Below are positions 1-9,511 of a stretch of DNA of 64,000 nt, one piece after another. The notes below the pieces were generated by a model. The model was not told the origin of the DNA. It made no database searches and saw only the letters and a list, made by a program, of their open reading frames with translations. Both the position numbers and the translations under genes were made by a program. This stretch comes from Mobilicoccus caccae (GTDB taxonomy: Bacteria > Actinomycetota > Actinomycetes > Actinomycetales > Dermatophilaceae). The stretch's first letter is position 1. Every line of letters starts with the position of its first letter. Where the stretch lies: contig NZ_BSUO01000001.1 in NCBI RefSeq assembly GCF_030161635.1, positions 2,027,199-2,091,198 of the forward strand, read 5' to 3'.

Positions 1-287
1 GCTCCACTGGCGCCCCCACCGGGACGTCCCTGCTTGTCGATGAAGTCGTGCGCGGCACGGCCGAGACCGTCGAGCTTGGCGGCCTGCTTGGGAGCCACGC
101 GGCGGGCGGCGCCGAGGGCACCGTCGGTCACCTTGTGCCCCGTGGCACGACCCTGCTCACTGCCCAGGTACTCCTGGCCACGCCGGGCGGCGTCGCGGGC
201 GGCACCCGCGACCTTGCGTCCGGTGGCCTGCCCCTTCTCGGTGCGCAGGTACTGCTGGCCGCGGCGCAGGATGTCGTCGAATCGCAT
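1..287 (-). CDS. Hypothetical repeat protein, C-terminus cut by the window edge
   Basis: ATG at 287; the frame stays open to base 1, so the 3' end is missing. The visible 95 residues start MRFDDILRRGQQYLRTEKGQ and hold two copies of a motif of about 25 residues, roughly RRGQxYLxxExGxATGxKV, followed by a region rich in Ala and basic residues. No signal peptide or membrane segment is visible. I do not recognise the family. The gene lies downstream of aspS in the same direction but is separated from it by a strong hairpin at 426-459, so it is probably transcribed on its own. No convincing ribosome binding site precedes the ATG. Confidence 0.6.
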   Translation of the reverse strand, partial: MRFDDILRRGQQYLRTEKGQATGRKVAGAARDAARRGQEYLGSEQGRATGHKVTDGALGAARRVAPKQAAKLDGLGRAAHDFIDKQGRPGGGASG

Positions 288-425
288 GGGACAAGACAAC
301 CGGAGAAAGGCCGACTGCGCCAACCCAGCCGATGCCCCGCGACCTCAACGCAGGCAGAGCCCACACCATGCCGCGGCCGTGCTCCCCCGATCGGGTGAGC
401 ACGGCACCAGAACCGACCCGGCAAA

Positions 426-459
426 CGCCGAGGTCCGCCCCGACGGGCGGACCTCGGCG
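426..459 (-). terminator. Perfect hairpin downstream of aspS
   Basis: A perfect 15-bp inverted repeat (426-440 against 445-459) with a 4-base loop lies 32 bases past the aspS stop. There is no U-tract, as is common for intrinsic terminators in high-GC actinobacteria. Confidence 0.7.
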
Positions 460-490
460 CGTCCACGGCAGAGCGGGCCGACGGGCTCGG

Positions 491-2347
491 TCAGCTCTGC
501 TTGGGAGCGACGGCGCTGGTGTCCTGGGTGCCCTTGCCCTGGGCCGCGTCGTCCTTGCCGGCCTCGTCCTTCTTCTTCGGCTTGGCGTCGACGCCGGCCT
601 CCTTGCGCTGCTGCGGTGTGATCGGCGCGGGCGCGTCGGTGAGCGGGTCGTACCCGCCACCGGACTTGGGGAACGCGATGACGTCGCGGATCGACTCGTA
701 CCCGCCGAGCAGCATGACGATGCGGTCCCAGCCGAACGCGATGCCGCCGTGGGGCGGAGCGCCGAACTTGAAGGCGTCGAGGAGGAATCCGAACTTCTCG
801 GCCGCCTCCTCCTCGCTCAGACCCATGACCTTGAAGACCCGCTCCTGCACGTCGCGGCGGTGGATACGGATGGAGCCGCCACCGATCTCGTTGCCGTTGC
901 AGACCATGTCGTAGGCGTAGGCCAGGGCCGGGCCCGGGTCGGTGTCGAAGGTCTCGAGGAACTCGGCCTTCGGGGAGGTGAAGGCGTGGTGGACCGCGGT
1001 CCACGCGCCCGAACCGACGGCCACGTCACCGGAGGCGACCGCGTCGGAGGCGGGCTCGAACAGCGGCGCGTCGAGCACCCACAGGAAGCTCCACGCGTCC
1101 TCGTCGATGAGCCCGCACCGCTTGCCGATCTCCAGGCGGGCGGCGCCGAGCAGACCGCGGGCTGCCTTCGTCTTGTCGGCCGCGAAGAAGATGCAGTCGC
1201 CCGGCTTGGCGCCGACGTGCGCCGCGAGCCCGTCGCGCTCGGCGTCGGAGAGGTTCTTGGCCACCGGGCCGGCCAGCGTGCCGTCCTCGGCGATCGTCAC
1301 GTACGCCAGGCCGCGGGCGCCACGCTGCTTGGCCCACTCCTGCCAGGCGTCGAAGGTGCGGCGCGGCTGGGACGCGCCGCCGGGCATGACGACGGCGCCG
1401 ACGTACTCGTTCTGGAACACCCGGAAGCTCGTGTCGGCGAAGTACGCGGTGCAGTCGACGAGTTCGAGGTCGAACCGCAGGTCGGGCTTGTCGGTGCCGT
1501 ACCGGGCCATGGCGTCGGCGTAGGTCATCCGCGGGAACGGCGTCGGCAGGTCCACGCCGATGAGCGACCAGATCTCCTTGGCCAGGGCCTCGCCGAGTTC
1601 GAGCACGTCGTCCTGCTCGACGAAGCTCATCTCGATGTCGAGCTGGGTGAACTCCGGCTGGCGGTCGGCGCGGAAGTCCTCGTCGCGGTAGCAGCGGGCG
1701 ATCTGGTAGTAGCGCTCCATGCCCGCCACCATGAGCAGCTGCTTGAACAACTGCGGGCTCTGCGGCAGGGCGTACCAGGAGCCGGGCGACAGACGCGCCG
1801 GCACGAGGAAGTCACGGGCGCCCTCGGGGGTCGACCGGGTGAGGGTGGGGGTCTCGATCTCGACGAAGTCGCGTCCCTCGAGCACGCGGCGGGCGGCGGA
1901 GCTGACCTTGGAGCGCAGGCGGATCGCGTGGCCGGCGTTCCGGTCGCCCGGTCGGCGCAGGTCGAGGTAGCGGTGCTTGAGACGGGCCTCCTCGCCGACG
2001 GTGGTGCGTTCGTCGATCTGGAACGGCAGCGGAGCGGCCTCCGAGAGCACCTCGATCTCGGCGGCGACGACGTCGATCTCGCCCGTGGGGATGTTCGGGT
2101 TGACGTCCTTGGGGTCGCGCGGGGCGACCTCTCCGACGACCTTGACGCAGTACTCGTTGCGCAGGTCGTGCGCGGCTCCGGTCAGCACCTCGTCGCGGGC
2201 GACGACCTGGACGGTGCCGGAGGCCTCGCGCAGATCGATGAACGCCACCCCGCCGTGATCGCGCCTGCGCCCCACCCATCCGGTGAGCGTGACGGTCGTG
2301 CCGGTGTCCTCGGCACGCAGGGTGCCGGCGGTGTGGGTGCGGAGCAC
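491..2347 (-). CDS. aspS: Aspartyl-tRNA synthetase
   Basis: Class II aminoacyl-tRNA synthetase that charges tRNA-Asp (in many actinobacteria also tRNA-Asn, for GatCAB amidation). The 618-residue product opens with the OB-fold anticodon-binding domain ([20 protein letters not shown]). The catalytic core follows with motif 2 ([18 protein letters not shown]), a bacterial GAD insertion domain, and motif 3 ([16 protein letters not shown]). A Lys/Asp-rich tail of about 35 residues follows the catalytic domain, beyond the usual end of the family. I chose GTG at 2347 because GAGAAAGGAATACCC sits just before it and the protein then begins [10 protein letters not shown], typical of AspRS; the frame stays open further upstream but without homology. 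Confidence 0.97.
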   Translation of the reverse strand: MLRTHTAGTLRAEDTGTTVTLTGWVGRRRDHGGVAFIDLREASGTVQVVARDEVLTGAAHDLRNEYCVKVVGEVAPRDPKDVNPNIPTGEIDVVAAEIEVLSEAAPLPFQIDERTTVGEEARLKHRYLDLRRPGDRNAGHAIRLRSKVSSAARRVLEGRDFVEIETPTLTRSTPEGARDFLVPARLSPGSWYALPQSPQLFKQLLMVAGMERYYQIARCYRDEDFRADRQPEFTQLDIEMSFVEQDDVLELGEALAKEIWSLIGVDLPTPFPRMTYADAMARYGTDKPDLRFDLELVDCTAYFADTSFRVFQNEYVGAVVMPGGASQPRRTFDAWQEWAKQRGARGLAYVTIAEDGTLAGPVAKNLSDAERDGLAAHVGAKPGDCIFFAADKTKAARGLLGAARLEIGKRCGLIDEDAWSFLWVLDAPLFEPASDAVASGDVAVGSGAWTAVHHAFTSPKAEFLETFDTDPGPALAYAYDMVCNGNEIGGGSIRIHRRDVQERVFKVMGLSEEEAAEKFGFLLDAFKFGAPPHGGIAFGWDRIVMLLGGYESIRDVIAFPKSGGGYDPLTDAPAPITPQQRKEAGVDAKPKKKDEAGKDDAAQGKGTQDTSAVAPKQS

Positions 2348-2425
2348 GGGTATTCCTTTCTCGCCCCCGCATAGACGGTGCGGGAGGCCGACGGGTGTGA
2401 GCCGCAGGTCGCGGGCCCGCAGCCC

Positions 2426-2455
2426 ATGGTACGGACACCGTTCGGTGGCCTCCAA
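2426..2455 (-). promoter_or_regulatory. Possible aspS promoter
   Basis: TTGGAG (2450-2455) and TACCAT (2426-2431) are separated by 18 bases, reading toward aspS about 80 bases upstream of its start. The match to a housekeeping promoter is only moderate. Confidence 0.35.
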
Positions 2456-2511
2456 CGGCTTTCACCGGGGGGCGTCGTCGGTGGGATTGTGGGGAGGGTG
2501 GCGCCGGTCCG

Positions 2512-3888
2512 TCAGCCGCGCGAGCCGTAGGTGAGCCGCCGCAGGACCGCCTCGGCGGGTCCGCGGGAGCCGCGGGAATCCATCCAGGCCGCGAGCGGCA
2601 GGCAGGACGCCCACACGAGAACCGCGATGCCGAGGGCGCCCGCCGTGCCGATCCGGGAGCCCAGGCCGAGTCCCCACCCGGACAGCAGCGGCGCGAAGAT
2701 CACCGACTGCCACAGGTAGAACGTCAACGAGCGTCGGCCGACACTCGCGGTCAGCTGCCAGAACCTCGGGATACCGGTCGAGGACGTCCGCGGGTTCTCG
2801 GTCGCCCCGACACGCCCATCCCCTCCTCCGCCGGAGCCGGAGCCCGCACCGGCGGTAGGTCGTTCGAACCGCGCCGCGACGAGGCCGAACAAGGACGCAT
2901 ACCCGATGCCCCCACCCAGGCCGGTGACGAAGGACAGGCCGAGGAAGGTCCAGAACAGGCTCTCGTGCAGCGGGAGCAGACCTGCGTGGAACATCGCGCC
3001 GGGGACGCCGCCGAGCCACCCGACGGCGATGCCGACGACGGCGAGGATGCGCAGTCGTCGCAGGTGGTTCCACGGCTCGTCCAGGAGGCGGTGCCGGGCG
3101 GCGAGCCACCCCGTGAGCACGCAGACGGGGATGACCATGATGACGCCCTGGATGCCGACCAGCACCCAGGTTCGCACCCTGGCCGGCATGGACTCGAGGT
3201 ACCCGACGTCTCCGGCCGCGGCGTCGCGCATGGCGGCGGCCCCCACACCCTCGTTCTGGCGGCTCATCTCCTCCAACACCTCCGGTGAGGAGGCGTTCGT
3301 GAGGAACCCGCCGACGATCGACAGCGCGGCCATCGCCGCGAGCAGTGTCAGGAACACCCCGATCCACACGGCGAGCGTCACGTCGCGCCGCCCGAAGAAC
3401 ACCCAGACCAGCAGCAGCCCCGCGAGGCCGTAGGCGCCGACGATGTCGCCCATGAACAGCAGTGCGGCGTGCAGGAATCCGATGAGGATCATGGCCAGGT
3501 GGCGGCGCAGGAGGAAGCGGCGGACCGTCTTCTCCTCGATGCCGCGTTCGAGGCGGGAGCGGGTGAACTGCACCATGCCGTAGCCGAAGAGGAACGCGAA
3601 CATGGGCAACGCCCGCGCATCGACGGTGACCATCATGACGAACTGCAGAACGGCGTCGAGGGGGTCGGTCGTCGCGGGGTGGGGCAGGGCGCCGGTGCCC
3701 GGATGCCCCCACAGGAACCAGGAGACGTTGGCCAACGCGATCAGCAGCAGCATGGCGCCGCGGGCGATGTCCGGCGCCAGTGAGCGGGCGGGTGGCGCCG
3801 ACGACTGCGCCCGTGCGTTCGGCGCTTTCTGGGGCGTTCTCTGAGGTGTGGTGTGGGGCTTCGCCCCGTCGGGCATGGCTGCGGACAC
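2512..3888 (-). CDS. DUF418 multi-pass membrane protein
   Basis: A 458-residue integral membrane protein with about ten hydrophobic segments. The order matches the DUF418 (YeiB-like) family: an N-terminal part with RSLAPDIARGAMLLLIALAN, the cytoplasmic RRxLxRRHLAMILIGFLHA stretch, and a C-terminal block (VGRRSLTFYLWQSVIFAPLL) diagnostic of DUF418. The biochemical role is unknown; a relation to membrane acyltransferases has been proposed. GTG at 3888 was chosen because GGGGGAGACGAC lies directly upstream. The first 35 residues are hydrophilic and rich in Pro, Ala and Gln. The gene stands alone between aspS and the VOC gene. Confidence 0.85.
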   Translation of the reverse strand: MSAAMPDGAKPHTTPQRTPQKAPNARAQSSAPPARSLAPDIARGAMLLLIALANVSWFLWGHPGTGALPHPATTDPLDAVLQFVMMVTVDARALPMFAFLFGYGMVQFTRSRLERGIEEKTVRRFLLRRHLAMILIGFLHAALLFMGDIVGAYGLAGLLLVWVFFGRRDVTLAVWIGVFLTLLAAMAALSIVGGFLTNASSPEVLEEMSRQNEGVGAAAMRDAAAGDVGYLESMPARVRTWVLVGIQGVIMVIPVCVLTGWLAARHRLLDEPWNHLRRLRILAVVGIAVGWLGGVPGAMFHAGLLPLHESLFWTFLGLSFVTGLGGGIGYASLFGLVAARFERPTAGAGSGSGGGGDGRVGATENPRTSSTGIPRFWQLTASVGRRSLTFYLWQSVIFAPLLSGWGLGLGSRIGTAGALGIAVLVWASCLPLAAWMDSRGSRGPAEAVLRRLTYGSRG

Positions 3889-3981
3889 GTCGTCTCCCCC
3901 GAGCTGTCGTCGTACGAACGACGCTACCGCGCGGGGGCCCTCACGGGGAGGACTCGCGACGACGCGAGGAGGAGTGGACGG

Positions 3982-4704
3982 TCAGCCCTGCTCGCCCGGC
4001 TGCAGGATGCAGAACTCGTTGCCCGAGGGGTCGGCCAGGATCGTCCACGGCACATCCCACTCGTGGTCGACCTCCCAGGCCCCGAATGCGAGGGCCCGGG
4101 CGACGGACTCCCCCATCGTCGCTCCGGCGGGCGGCCGGACGTCGAGGTGGAGGTGGTTCTTGCCGCTCTTGGGGGTGAGCCCGGGGCAGAACTCCAGCAG
4201 CGGGCCGCGGCCACTGGGGTGACGCAGTGAGGGCACGACGCCCTCGCAGGGCTCCCAGCCGATCAACGCCTGCCAGAACTCGGCATCCCGCTCGGGATCG
4301 GCGGAGTCGACCGGGATGCCCGCGATCGGCCCGGCGTCGGCGTATTCGGGGCGGAACTCCATGACGCAGAACGGGTTTCCTTCGGGATCAGCGAGGACGA
4401 CCCACGGCACCTCGCCCTGCCCGATGTCGAGCGGGACCGCCCCCAGGGCCATGAGTTCCTCGACGATCCGCGCCTGGTCGGCGCCACCGGAGAGGTCGAG
4501 GTGGATCCGCGGGGAGTCGTTGACGACCCCCTCGACCCGGGGCAGGCAGACGTCGAACCACGGCCCGCCGGGGATGCTCAGACGAAGCTCGACGAGGTCC
4601 GGCTCCCACGTCAGCGTCTCGGCCTTCAGTGCCTGCCGCCAGAACGCGCCGAGGCTCTGGGGGTCGCGTGCGTCGATGACGATGTTCTCCAGCCGCATAC
4701 GCAC
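3982..4704 (-). CDS. Two-domain VOC (glyoxalase-like) protein
   Basis: 240 residues made of two vicinal-oxygen-chelate domains of the glyoxalase_6 type (about 1-118 and 125-238). Each ends in a DPxGNxFCxxxP motif (LADPEGNPFCVMEF and LADPSGNEFCILQP), the usual metal-ligand Glu-containing strand region. Such proteins are often bleomycin-resistance-like or uncharacterised dioxygenase-fold proteins, and the substrate cannot be told. GTG at 4704 is supported by GAGGAGACAATC just before it; an internal ATG two codons later is possible. A single-domain paralogue lies at 15874-16278. Confidence 0.85.
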   Translation of the reverse strand: MRMRLENIVIDARDPQSLGAFWRQALKAETLTWEPDLVELRLSIPGGPWFDVCLPRVEGVVNDSPRIHLDLSGGADQARIVEELMALGAVPLDIGQGEVPWVVLADPEGNPFCVMEFRPEYADAGPIAGIPVDSADPERDAEFWQALIGWEPCEGVVPSLRHPSGRGPLLEFCPGLTPKSGKNHLHLDVRPPAGATMGESVARALAFGAWEVDHEWDVPWTILADPSGNEFCILQPGEQG

Positions 4705-4767
4705 GATTGTCTCCTCGCGCGTTCGCGCCGCGACGGCGACCCCCTGGTCGGGGACGTTCAGGGGGCG

Positions 4768-6417
4768 CTACACCGTCAACCCGAAGACCCACACCAGCAG
4801 CGTCATCGTGGTGGCGGTGACGAGCAGCATCCCCGCGAGGTTGAGCAGGAAACCGCCCTTGACCATCTGTCCGATCGTCACGTATCCCGAGCCGAAGGCG
4901 ATGGCGTTCGGCGGGGTCGCGACCGGGAGCATGAACGCGCAGGTCGCGCTGAGCGCCACCGGGACGGCGAGCAGCAGGGGGTCGATGCCGAGGCCCATGG
5001 CGATGCCACCGGCCACGGGCAGGAAGGTGGCCGCCGTGGCGGTGTTGCTCGTGAGCTCCGTGAGGAACAGGGTGCCCGTGGCCACGATGAGGACGAGCAC
5101 GACGACCGGGATGGCCCCGAGTGCGGTCACCTGCTCACCGATCCACTTCGTCAGCCCCGAGGAGCCGAACTGCGCCGACAGTGCCAGGCCGCCGCCGAAG
5201 AGCAGCAGCACGCCCCAGGGCAGATTGACGGCGCTGTCCCAGTCGAGAAGCCGCACCCCGCGCGCCGCCCCGCTCGGCAGGAGGAACAGGAGTACGCCCA
5301 CGACCATCGCGATCCCGGCGTCGGAGAGGAACGGGCTGTTCAGACCGAGCCCGTACTCCGAGACGAGGGGGATGAACACCCAGCTCATGGCCGCCAGGAT
5401 GAACATGACCAGCACGCGCTTCTCACCCGAGGACGTCGGTCCCAGCTTGGAGATCTCGTCGTCCAACAACGCCCGGCCGCCGGGGAGCTCGGAGATCTCC
5501 GGCCGGAAGAGCACCTTGGTCAGCAGGAACCAGCAGAGCACGAGGAACACCAGCGACAGGGGCACCCCGACGAGCATCCACTGACCGAACCCGATGGTCA
5601 CCCCGAAGGTGTCCGACATGTACCCCGCGAGCAGGGTGTTCGGCGGCGTGCCGATGATGGTGCCCAGCGAGCCGAGCGAGGCTGCGTAGGCGATTCCGAG
5701 CATGAGCGCGGTGCCGAAGTTGGTGCGGATGACCGCCTCGTCCAGCGTTTCCGCCCCTTCCCCGCCCTCGGGATCGTTCTCGGGGCGGACGAGCGCGCCT
5801 TCCTCACCCGGGGCGTCGACGCCCATGCGGGCGACCAGGAGGAGCACCGACACCCCGATGGGCAGCATCATCACGGCCGTCGCGGTGTTGGAGACCCACA
5901 TCGAGATGAACCCGGTGGCGACCATGAACCCGGCGATGATCATCGCCGGTGACGTGCCCATCATCCGCACGACGACGAGCGCGATCCTCCGGTGCAGGTT
6001 CCACCGCTGCATCGCCAGCGCGAGCAGGAATCCACCCATGAACAGGAAGATGATGTTGTTGCCGTAGGAGGCACCGACGTCGTCCACCTTCACGTCGGTG
6101 GCGAACACCGGGAAGATGATGAGCGGCAACAACGCCGTGGCGGGGATGGGCAGGGCCTCGGTCATCCACCAGATGCCCATGAGGACGGCCGTCGCGGCGG
6201 TGAGTTTGCCGTCGGGCGGCAGGTCGTCGGGGAGGATCAGGTAGATCAACCCGGCCGCGAGGAGCCCGCCGAGCATGCCCCCGAGCCGAAATCGTTGAGT
6301 CGCGGGGCTCTCGGGTTCGGCGCGTTCGCCCGGCGACTTGAATTCGACCTCTTCCCCGCGGTGGGGATCGGCCTCGAGCCCGTGCAGGTGATCCCCGGGC
6401 GTGTGCTGGTGCGACAT
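4768..6417 (-). CDS. DASS/SLC13 family anion:sodium symporter
   Basis: A 549-residue transporter of the divalent anion:Na+ symporter family (dicarboxylates, sulfate or similar). After a hydrophilic His/Glu-rich N-terminus of about 45 residues there are roughly 12-14 membrane segments. The family signatures are visible: PxxATALLPLIIFPVF in the first half, and two SNT motifs (WVSNTATAVMMLP at about 160 and ELTSNTATAATFLP near 455), which bind Na+ and the substrate carboxylate. ATG at 6417 has GGGGAGGACAGCG as ribosome binding site. The gene is monocistronic, so the substrate cannot be inferred from its neighbours. Confidence 0.9.
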   Translation of the reverse strand: MSHQHTPGDHLHGLEADPHRGEEVEFKSPGERAEPESPATQRFRLGGMLGGLLAAGLIYLILPDDLPPDGKLTAATAVLMGIWWMTEALPIPATALLPLIIFPVFATDVKVDDVGASYGNNIIFLFMGGFLLALAMQRWNLHRRIALVVVRMMGTSPAMIIAGFMVATGFISMWVSNTATAVMMLPIGVSVLLLVARMGVDAPGEEGALVRPENDPEGGEGAETLDEAVIRTNFGTALMLGIAYAASLGSLGTIIGTPPNTLLAGYMSDTFGVTIGFGQWMLVGVPLSLVFLVLCWFLLTKVLFRPEISELPGGRALLDDEISKLGPTSSGEKRVLVMFILAAMSWVFIPLVSEYGLGLNSPFLSDAGIAMVVGVLLFLLPSGAARGVRLLDWDSAVNLPWGVLLLFGGGLALSAQFGSSGLTKWIGEQVTALGAIPVVVLVLIVATGTLFLTELTSNTATAATFLPVAGGIAMGLGIDPLLLAVPVALSATCAFMLPVATPPNAIAFGSGYVTIGQMVKGGFLLNLAGMLLVTATTMTLLVWVFGLTV

Positions 6418-6641
6418 CGCTGTCCTCCCCGTCGAGTACTCGTCGCGCTCAAGCTACTCACAAAACAGTGCGATCTGGGTGAAGCGGGAAGATCCGGGTG
6501 CGGGGTCTCGTACGGCGGGACCGCTCACAGGTCACGACGATCCGCTCGGGTGAGCCGTCGGTACCCGACCCGACCGCTGGTGCAGTTCTTCCTGCCCCCG
6601 CGCCGCGTCACGGTCGCCCTGGTCACGCCGGACAAGCGCGG

Positions 6642-7118
6642 TCACCTCGAGCAGGGGCTTGCCAGTTCGGCGTGATGCCGTGAGAGAACCGGGGCCGCAC
6701 GATCACCGGCGCGGCAGGTCGACATCGGCACCTGGTGGAACACGCTACGCGGCAAGGGGTTCCGGCACAAGGCCGTCGTGCGCTCCGCATCCCATGCGAC
6801 CTCGACGAACCAGGCGCCGGCTTCGCTCACGACCGCGTCGACGCGGCCGACCGCGCACAGCTCCTGGCGGCGCGACAGGTAGGCCCAGATGAGATCGCCC
6901 GCCCGCATCGTCCGGAATCCGGTGCGCAGGCACCAGCGCGTCACCGCCTGGGACCGGCCGACGGCCGCCCAGACCGCGGTCGCATCGGGTCGCGTGGCCC
7001 AGTCCGCCGGCTGATGACGCGCATGGGCGGCCGGGTCGATCGGCAGCAACCAGTGCGTGTCCGAACGTGGCACGCTCGCACCCTGGCCCGGGTCGGCCTT
7101 CTCCACCTCGCCCGTCAT
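6642..7118 (-). CDS. Small protein, possibly PUA/EVE-like
   Basis: A 158-residue soluble protein. The core FRTMRAGDLIWAYLSRRQEL followed by CAVGRVDAVV resembles the 'functional state' strand pattern of EVE/PUA-like domains (basic residues before GD, then a Val-Gly-Arg strand), but the match is weak and I do not claim a function. ATG at 7118 has AGGTGGGAGAACC upstream, a good ribosome binding site. The reading frame extends further upstream without similarity. About 220 bases of uninformative intergenic DNA separate it from the DASS transporter gene. Confidence 0.6.
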   Translation of the reverse strand: MTGEVEKADPGQGASVPRSDTHWLLPIDPAAHARHQPADWATRPDATAVWAAVGRSQAVTRWCLRTGFRTMRAGDLIWAYLSRRQELCAVGRVDAVVSEAGAWFVEVAWDAERTTALCRNPLPRSVFHQVPMSTCRAGDRAAPVLSRHHAELASPCSR

Positions 7119-7232
7119 GGTTCTCCCACCTCTGTGTTCACCGGGTTCGGGTTCCGGACACGCCACGGGGCAGGCGCGGCCACCGGCCGCCCTGCCCCGG
7201 GCATCATGCGTCGATCGGACGCGCGTGGTCGA

Positions 7233-7988
7233 TCAGGAGTTCTTGCGGGTCTCCTGCACGTGGTCCTTGGAGTCCTGCGCCTGGGTCTTGACGTCCTGGG
7301 CAGCGCCCTGACCCTCTCCCTTGACCTTGTCGACGCTCTCCTGAGCGCTGGTCTTCAGGGAGTCGCCGGCCTCCTGCAGGGGCTCCTTGAGGTGGTCCGC
7401 GGCGTCCTGCGCCACCGACTTGGCCTCCTCCACCAGCGGCCCACCCTTCTCCTGGGCCGTCTCCTTGGCGCGGAGAGCGAGCTCCCGCTCGCGGTCCGTG
7501 GCCGGAAGGAGCGAGCCGAGCAGCCAGCCCGCGCCGAGCGCGATCAGACCGGCGGCCAGCGGGTTGCCCTGCGTCTGACGGCGGGCCATGGCCGGCGCCT
7601 GCTGCAGACCCGAACGGGCCGAATCGGCCGCGTCACGAACGCGGTCCCCGGCGTCGGAGGCGGCGTCCGAGAAGCGGTCACCGACACCACGGTCGTCGCC
7701 GTACCCACTGCGGGCGTAGTAGGCGTCGCCGTCACGGTAGTACTCGTCGTCGTCGGAGCCCATGATCCGCTCGCGGATCCCGCGACCCGCACCCTTGACG
7801 CGGTCCTGGACCTTCTCGGCCTGCCGGCGTGCGACGTTGCCGGGAGCGACGGCCTCACCGAGGGCGTTGACGTTCTGGCTGAGGTTGCCGCGGGTGCGCG
7901 CGATCTCGCGGCGCAGTTCCTCGGGGTCGTTGGGCGTCCGAGGGTCGCGCGAGGTGTCGGGGGTGCTGAAGTCGTTGTCGTAGCTCAT
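7233..7988 (-). CDS. DUF3618 domain protein, likely envelope stress
   Basis: 251 residues. Near residues 22-65 lies the DUF3618 signature (PEELRREIARTRGNLSQNVNALGE). An acidic linker follows, then one membrane segment near 150-170 (LAAGLIALGAGWLLGSLLPA). The C-terminal half is a charged amphipathic repeat rich in Ala, Lys, Glu and Gln (AxxxVDKVKGEGQGAAQDVKT) resembling LEA-like stress proteins. ATG at 7988 overlaps the stop of the upstream holin-like gene (ATGA), so the three genes at 7233-9333 form one translationally coupled operon. In actinobacteria this trio is common and associated with envelope or osmotic stress; its exact role is unknown. Confidence 0.85.
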   Translation of the reverse strand: MSYDNDFSTPDTSRDPRTPNDPEELRREIARTRGNLSQNVNALGEAVAPGNVARRQAEKVQDRVKGAGRGIRERIMGSDDDEYYRDGDAYYARSGYGDDRGVGDRFSDAASDAGDRVRDAADSARSGLQQAPAMARRQTQGNPLAAGLIALGAGWLLGSLLPATDRERELALRAKETAQEKGGPLVEEAKSVAQDAADHLKEPLQEAGDSLKTSAQESVDKVKGEGQGAAQDVKTQAQDSKDHVQETRKNS

Positions 7989-8500
7989 GACCGGTGCTCA
8001 TTTCCCTTCAGCGCGTCCGGGACCCGCTTGGCGGTGTCCACGGTGTACGGCGCTCCGTTGACGTTCTGGAGTTCTTTGCGGCCCATGACGGCCAAGACGG
8101 CGGCGACGATGGCCCAGATGACGGCCACGATCACGGCCGAGAGGGTGAGGTTGTCCATCGCCGAGCCCAGGCCCCACCACAGCGCGACGGACAGGAACAG
8201 GAGCACGAAGTGGGCGGCGACGCCCGCACCTCCGAGCATCCCGACACCCTTGCCCGCCTTCTTGGCCGAGTCCTGCACCTCGAGCTTGGCGAGGGCGGTC
8301 TCCTGGCGGAACAGCGTGGAGATGTCCTCGGCGATGTCGCCGAGGAGTCCACTCACCGAGGAGAGTTCACCCTTGTCGTAGGTGGCGTGAGAGCCCGGGA
8401 GGGGCTCAGCCGGACGGACGTCGTGGTTCGTCGGGGGGACGCGGTGGTCCGCGCCCTCACCTGCTGCCGTGGCGCCGTGCGTGTCGTCGAATCGACTCAT
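7985..8500 (-). CDS. Holin-like superfamily III (DUF1469) membrane protein
   Basis: 171 residues. The LLGDIAEDISTLFRQETALA stretch followed by KLEVQDSAKKAGKG and two membrane segments (about 88-110 and 118-140) is the classic DUF1469 / phage holin superfamily III pattern. Despite the name there is no phage context; these proteins sit in housekeeping envelope operons with DUF3618 genes. Its ATG overlaps the stop of the preceding gene (8497) and its stop overlaps the DUF3618 start, indicating translational coupling. Confidence 0.85.
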   Translation of the reverse strand: MSRFDDTHGATAAGEGADHRVPPTNHDVRPAEPLPGSHATYDKGELSSVSGLLGDIAEDISTLFRQETALAKLEVQDSAKKAGKGVGMLGGAGVAAHFVLLFLSVALWWGLGSAMDNLTLSAVIVAVIWAIVAAVLAVMGRKELQNVNGAPYTVDTAKRVPDALKGNEHRS

Positions 8501-9333
8501 CGCGGGATGTCACCTTCCGGCCACTGCCGGTCGCGGCCCTCGGCCGTCCGGGGATCGCCGGGGCGGCCCTGGAGGTTCTCCTCGGCGCGCGGCACCGGGT
8601 GGGCCTCCTGGTCGAACAGGCCGGTGTCCGGGGACGTCACCCCGCCGTAGGCGGCGGTCGCCGGGGCGCCGGTCGCGTGACCACGCTCGACGTAACCCTG
8701 CTGGGTGTAGCCCTGCTGCGGGTAGCCCTGCTGACCGTGGTCCTGCGGCGCGTAGTCCTGCTGGGCGTAGGCCGTGCCGGGGCCCGGACGGTAGCCGCGA
8801 TCGGTGCGGTCGTAGCCGCCCGACTGTCCGCGCCGGGCGTCGGACTGCAGGCCGCGGGTGAGACGGCCGCCGATGAGTCCGAGGAGGGCGGCGCCGGCGA
8901 GGAACGTGCCCGGGTTGCGGCGGGCGTAGCGGCGGACCTCCTGGAGCAGGTCACCGGGGTCGCGGCCGTCGAGCCAGCCTGCGACCTGGTCGACCTGACC
9001 GGCCGCCTGGGACACCAGACCCGATGCCGTGCCGGAGTCGGCTCCGTTCGCCATCTTGTCGAGCTCGTCGGACAGGGAGCGCAGTCCGCCTGCCAGGCGC
9101 TGCTGCTGTGCGGAGACCTGCGAGGCCGCCTCGGTGCGCACCTGGTGGAACAGGTCCTGCGCCTGGCCCTTGGCCTCGTCGGCGAGGTGCGAAGCCTCGG
9201 TCCTGGCGGTGTCGGCGACGTTCTGACCACCGTGCTGCGCCGCTTCCGCGACCTTCTTGGCCTCGTCGGTGGCGACGTCCTTGGTGGGGTTCTGAGTCCC
9301 CGCGGTCGTCGCATCGAACTGCTGGTTCGACAT
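8497..9333 (-). CDS. Ala/Gln-rich membrane-associated protein with QQGY repeats
   Basis: First gene of the operon; 278 residues from ATG 9333 (preceded by GAGGGGATGCC). Residues 10-110 form a helical region rich in Ala, Gln and Glu, likely a coiled coil. A glycine-rich hydrophobic stretch (FLAGAALLGLIGGRL) lies near 155-170. The C-terminus is low complexity with tandem QQGY-type units (GQQGYPQQGYTQQGYVERGH). The order resembles actinobacterial proteins annotated only as nutrient-deprivation or hypothetical membrane proteins. I do not assign a function. Confidence 0.7.
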   Translation of the reverse strand: MSNQQFDATTAGTQNPTKDVATDEAKKVAEAAQHGGQNVADTARTEASHLADEAKGQAQDLFHQVRTEAASQVSAQQQRLAGGLRSLSDELDKMANGADSGTASGLVSQAAGQVDQVAGWLDGRDPGDLLQEVRRYARRNPGTFLAGAALLGLIGGRLTRGLQSDARRGQSGGYDRTDRGYRPGPGTAYAQQDYAPQDHGQQGYPQQGYTQQGYVERGHATGAPATAAYGGVTSPDTGLFDQEAHPVPRAEENLQGRPGDPRTAEGRDRQWPEGDIPR

Positions 9334-9511
9334 GGCATCCCCTCTCGTGGTGGTGGTTGCCTCTGCTGGCTGCGGCGCCCCGATTCTGGAGCGCATCCGC
9401 GGCACGCACTGCGCGCCGCATCGGGCTCCCCGTTACCCGGCCCACCCGGTCTCAAACCATGAACCGGTGGCCGACGGCCGCCGACGATCCGTCGTAGGTG
9501 AGGATGAGTGC

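Noticed and set aside
332-2374. 680-codon plus-strand frame opposite aspS
   Set aside because: Antisense shadow of the high-GC aspS codons; composition rich in Val, Glu and Arg without homology, while the opposite strand encodes a complete enzyme.
7985-8500. Prophage remnant because of the holin-like gene
   Set aside because: This DUF1469 type is a housekeeping envelope protein in actinobacteria; no other phage gene is near.
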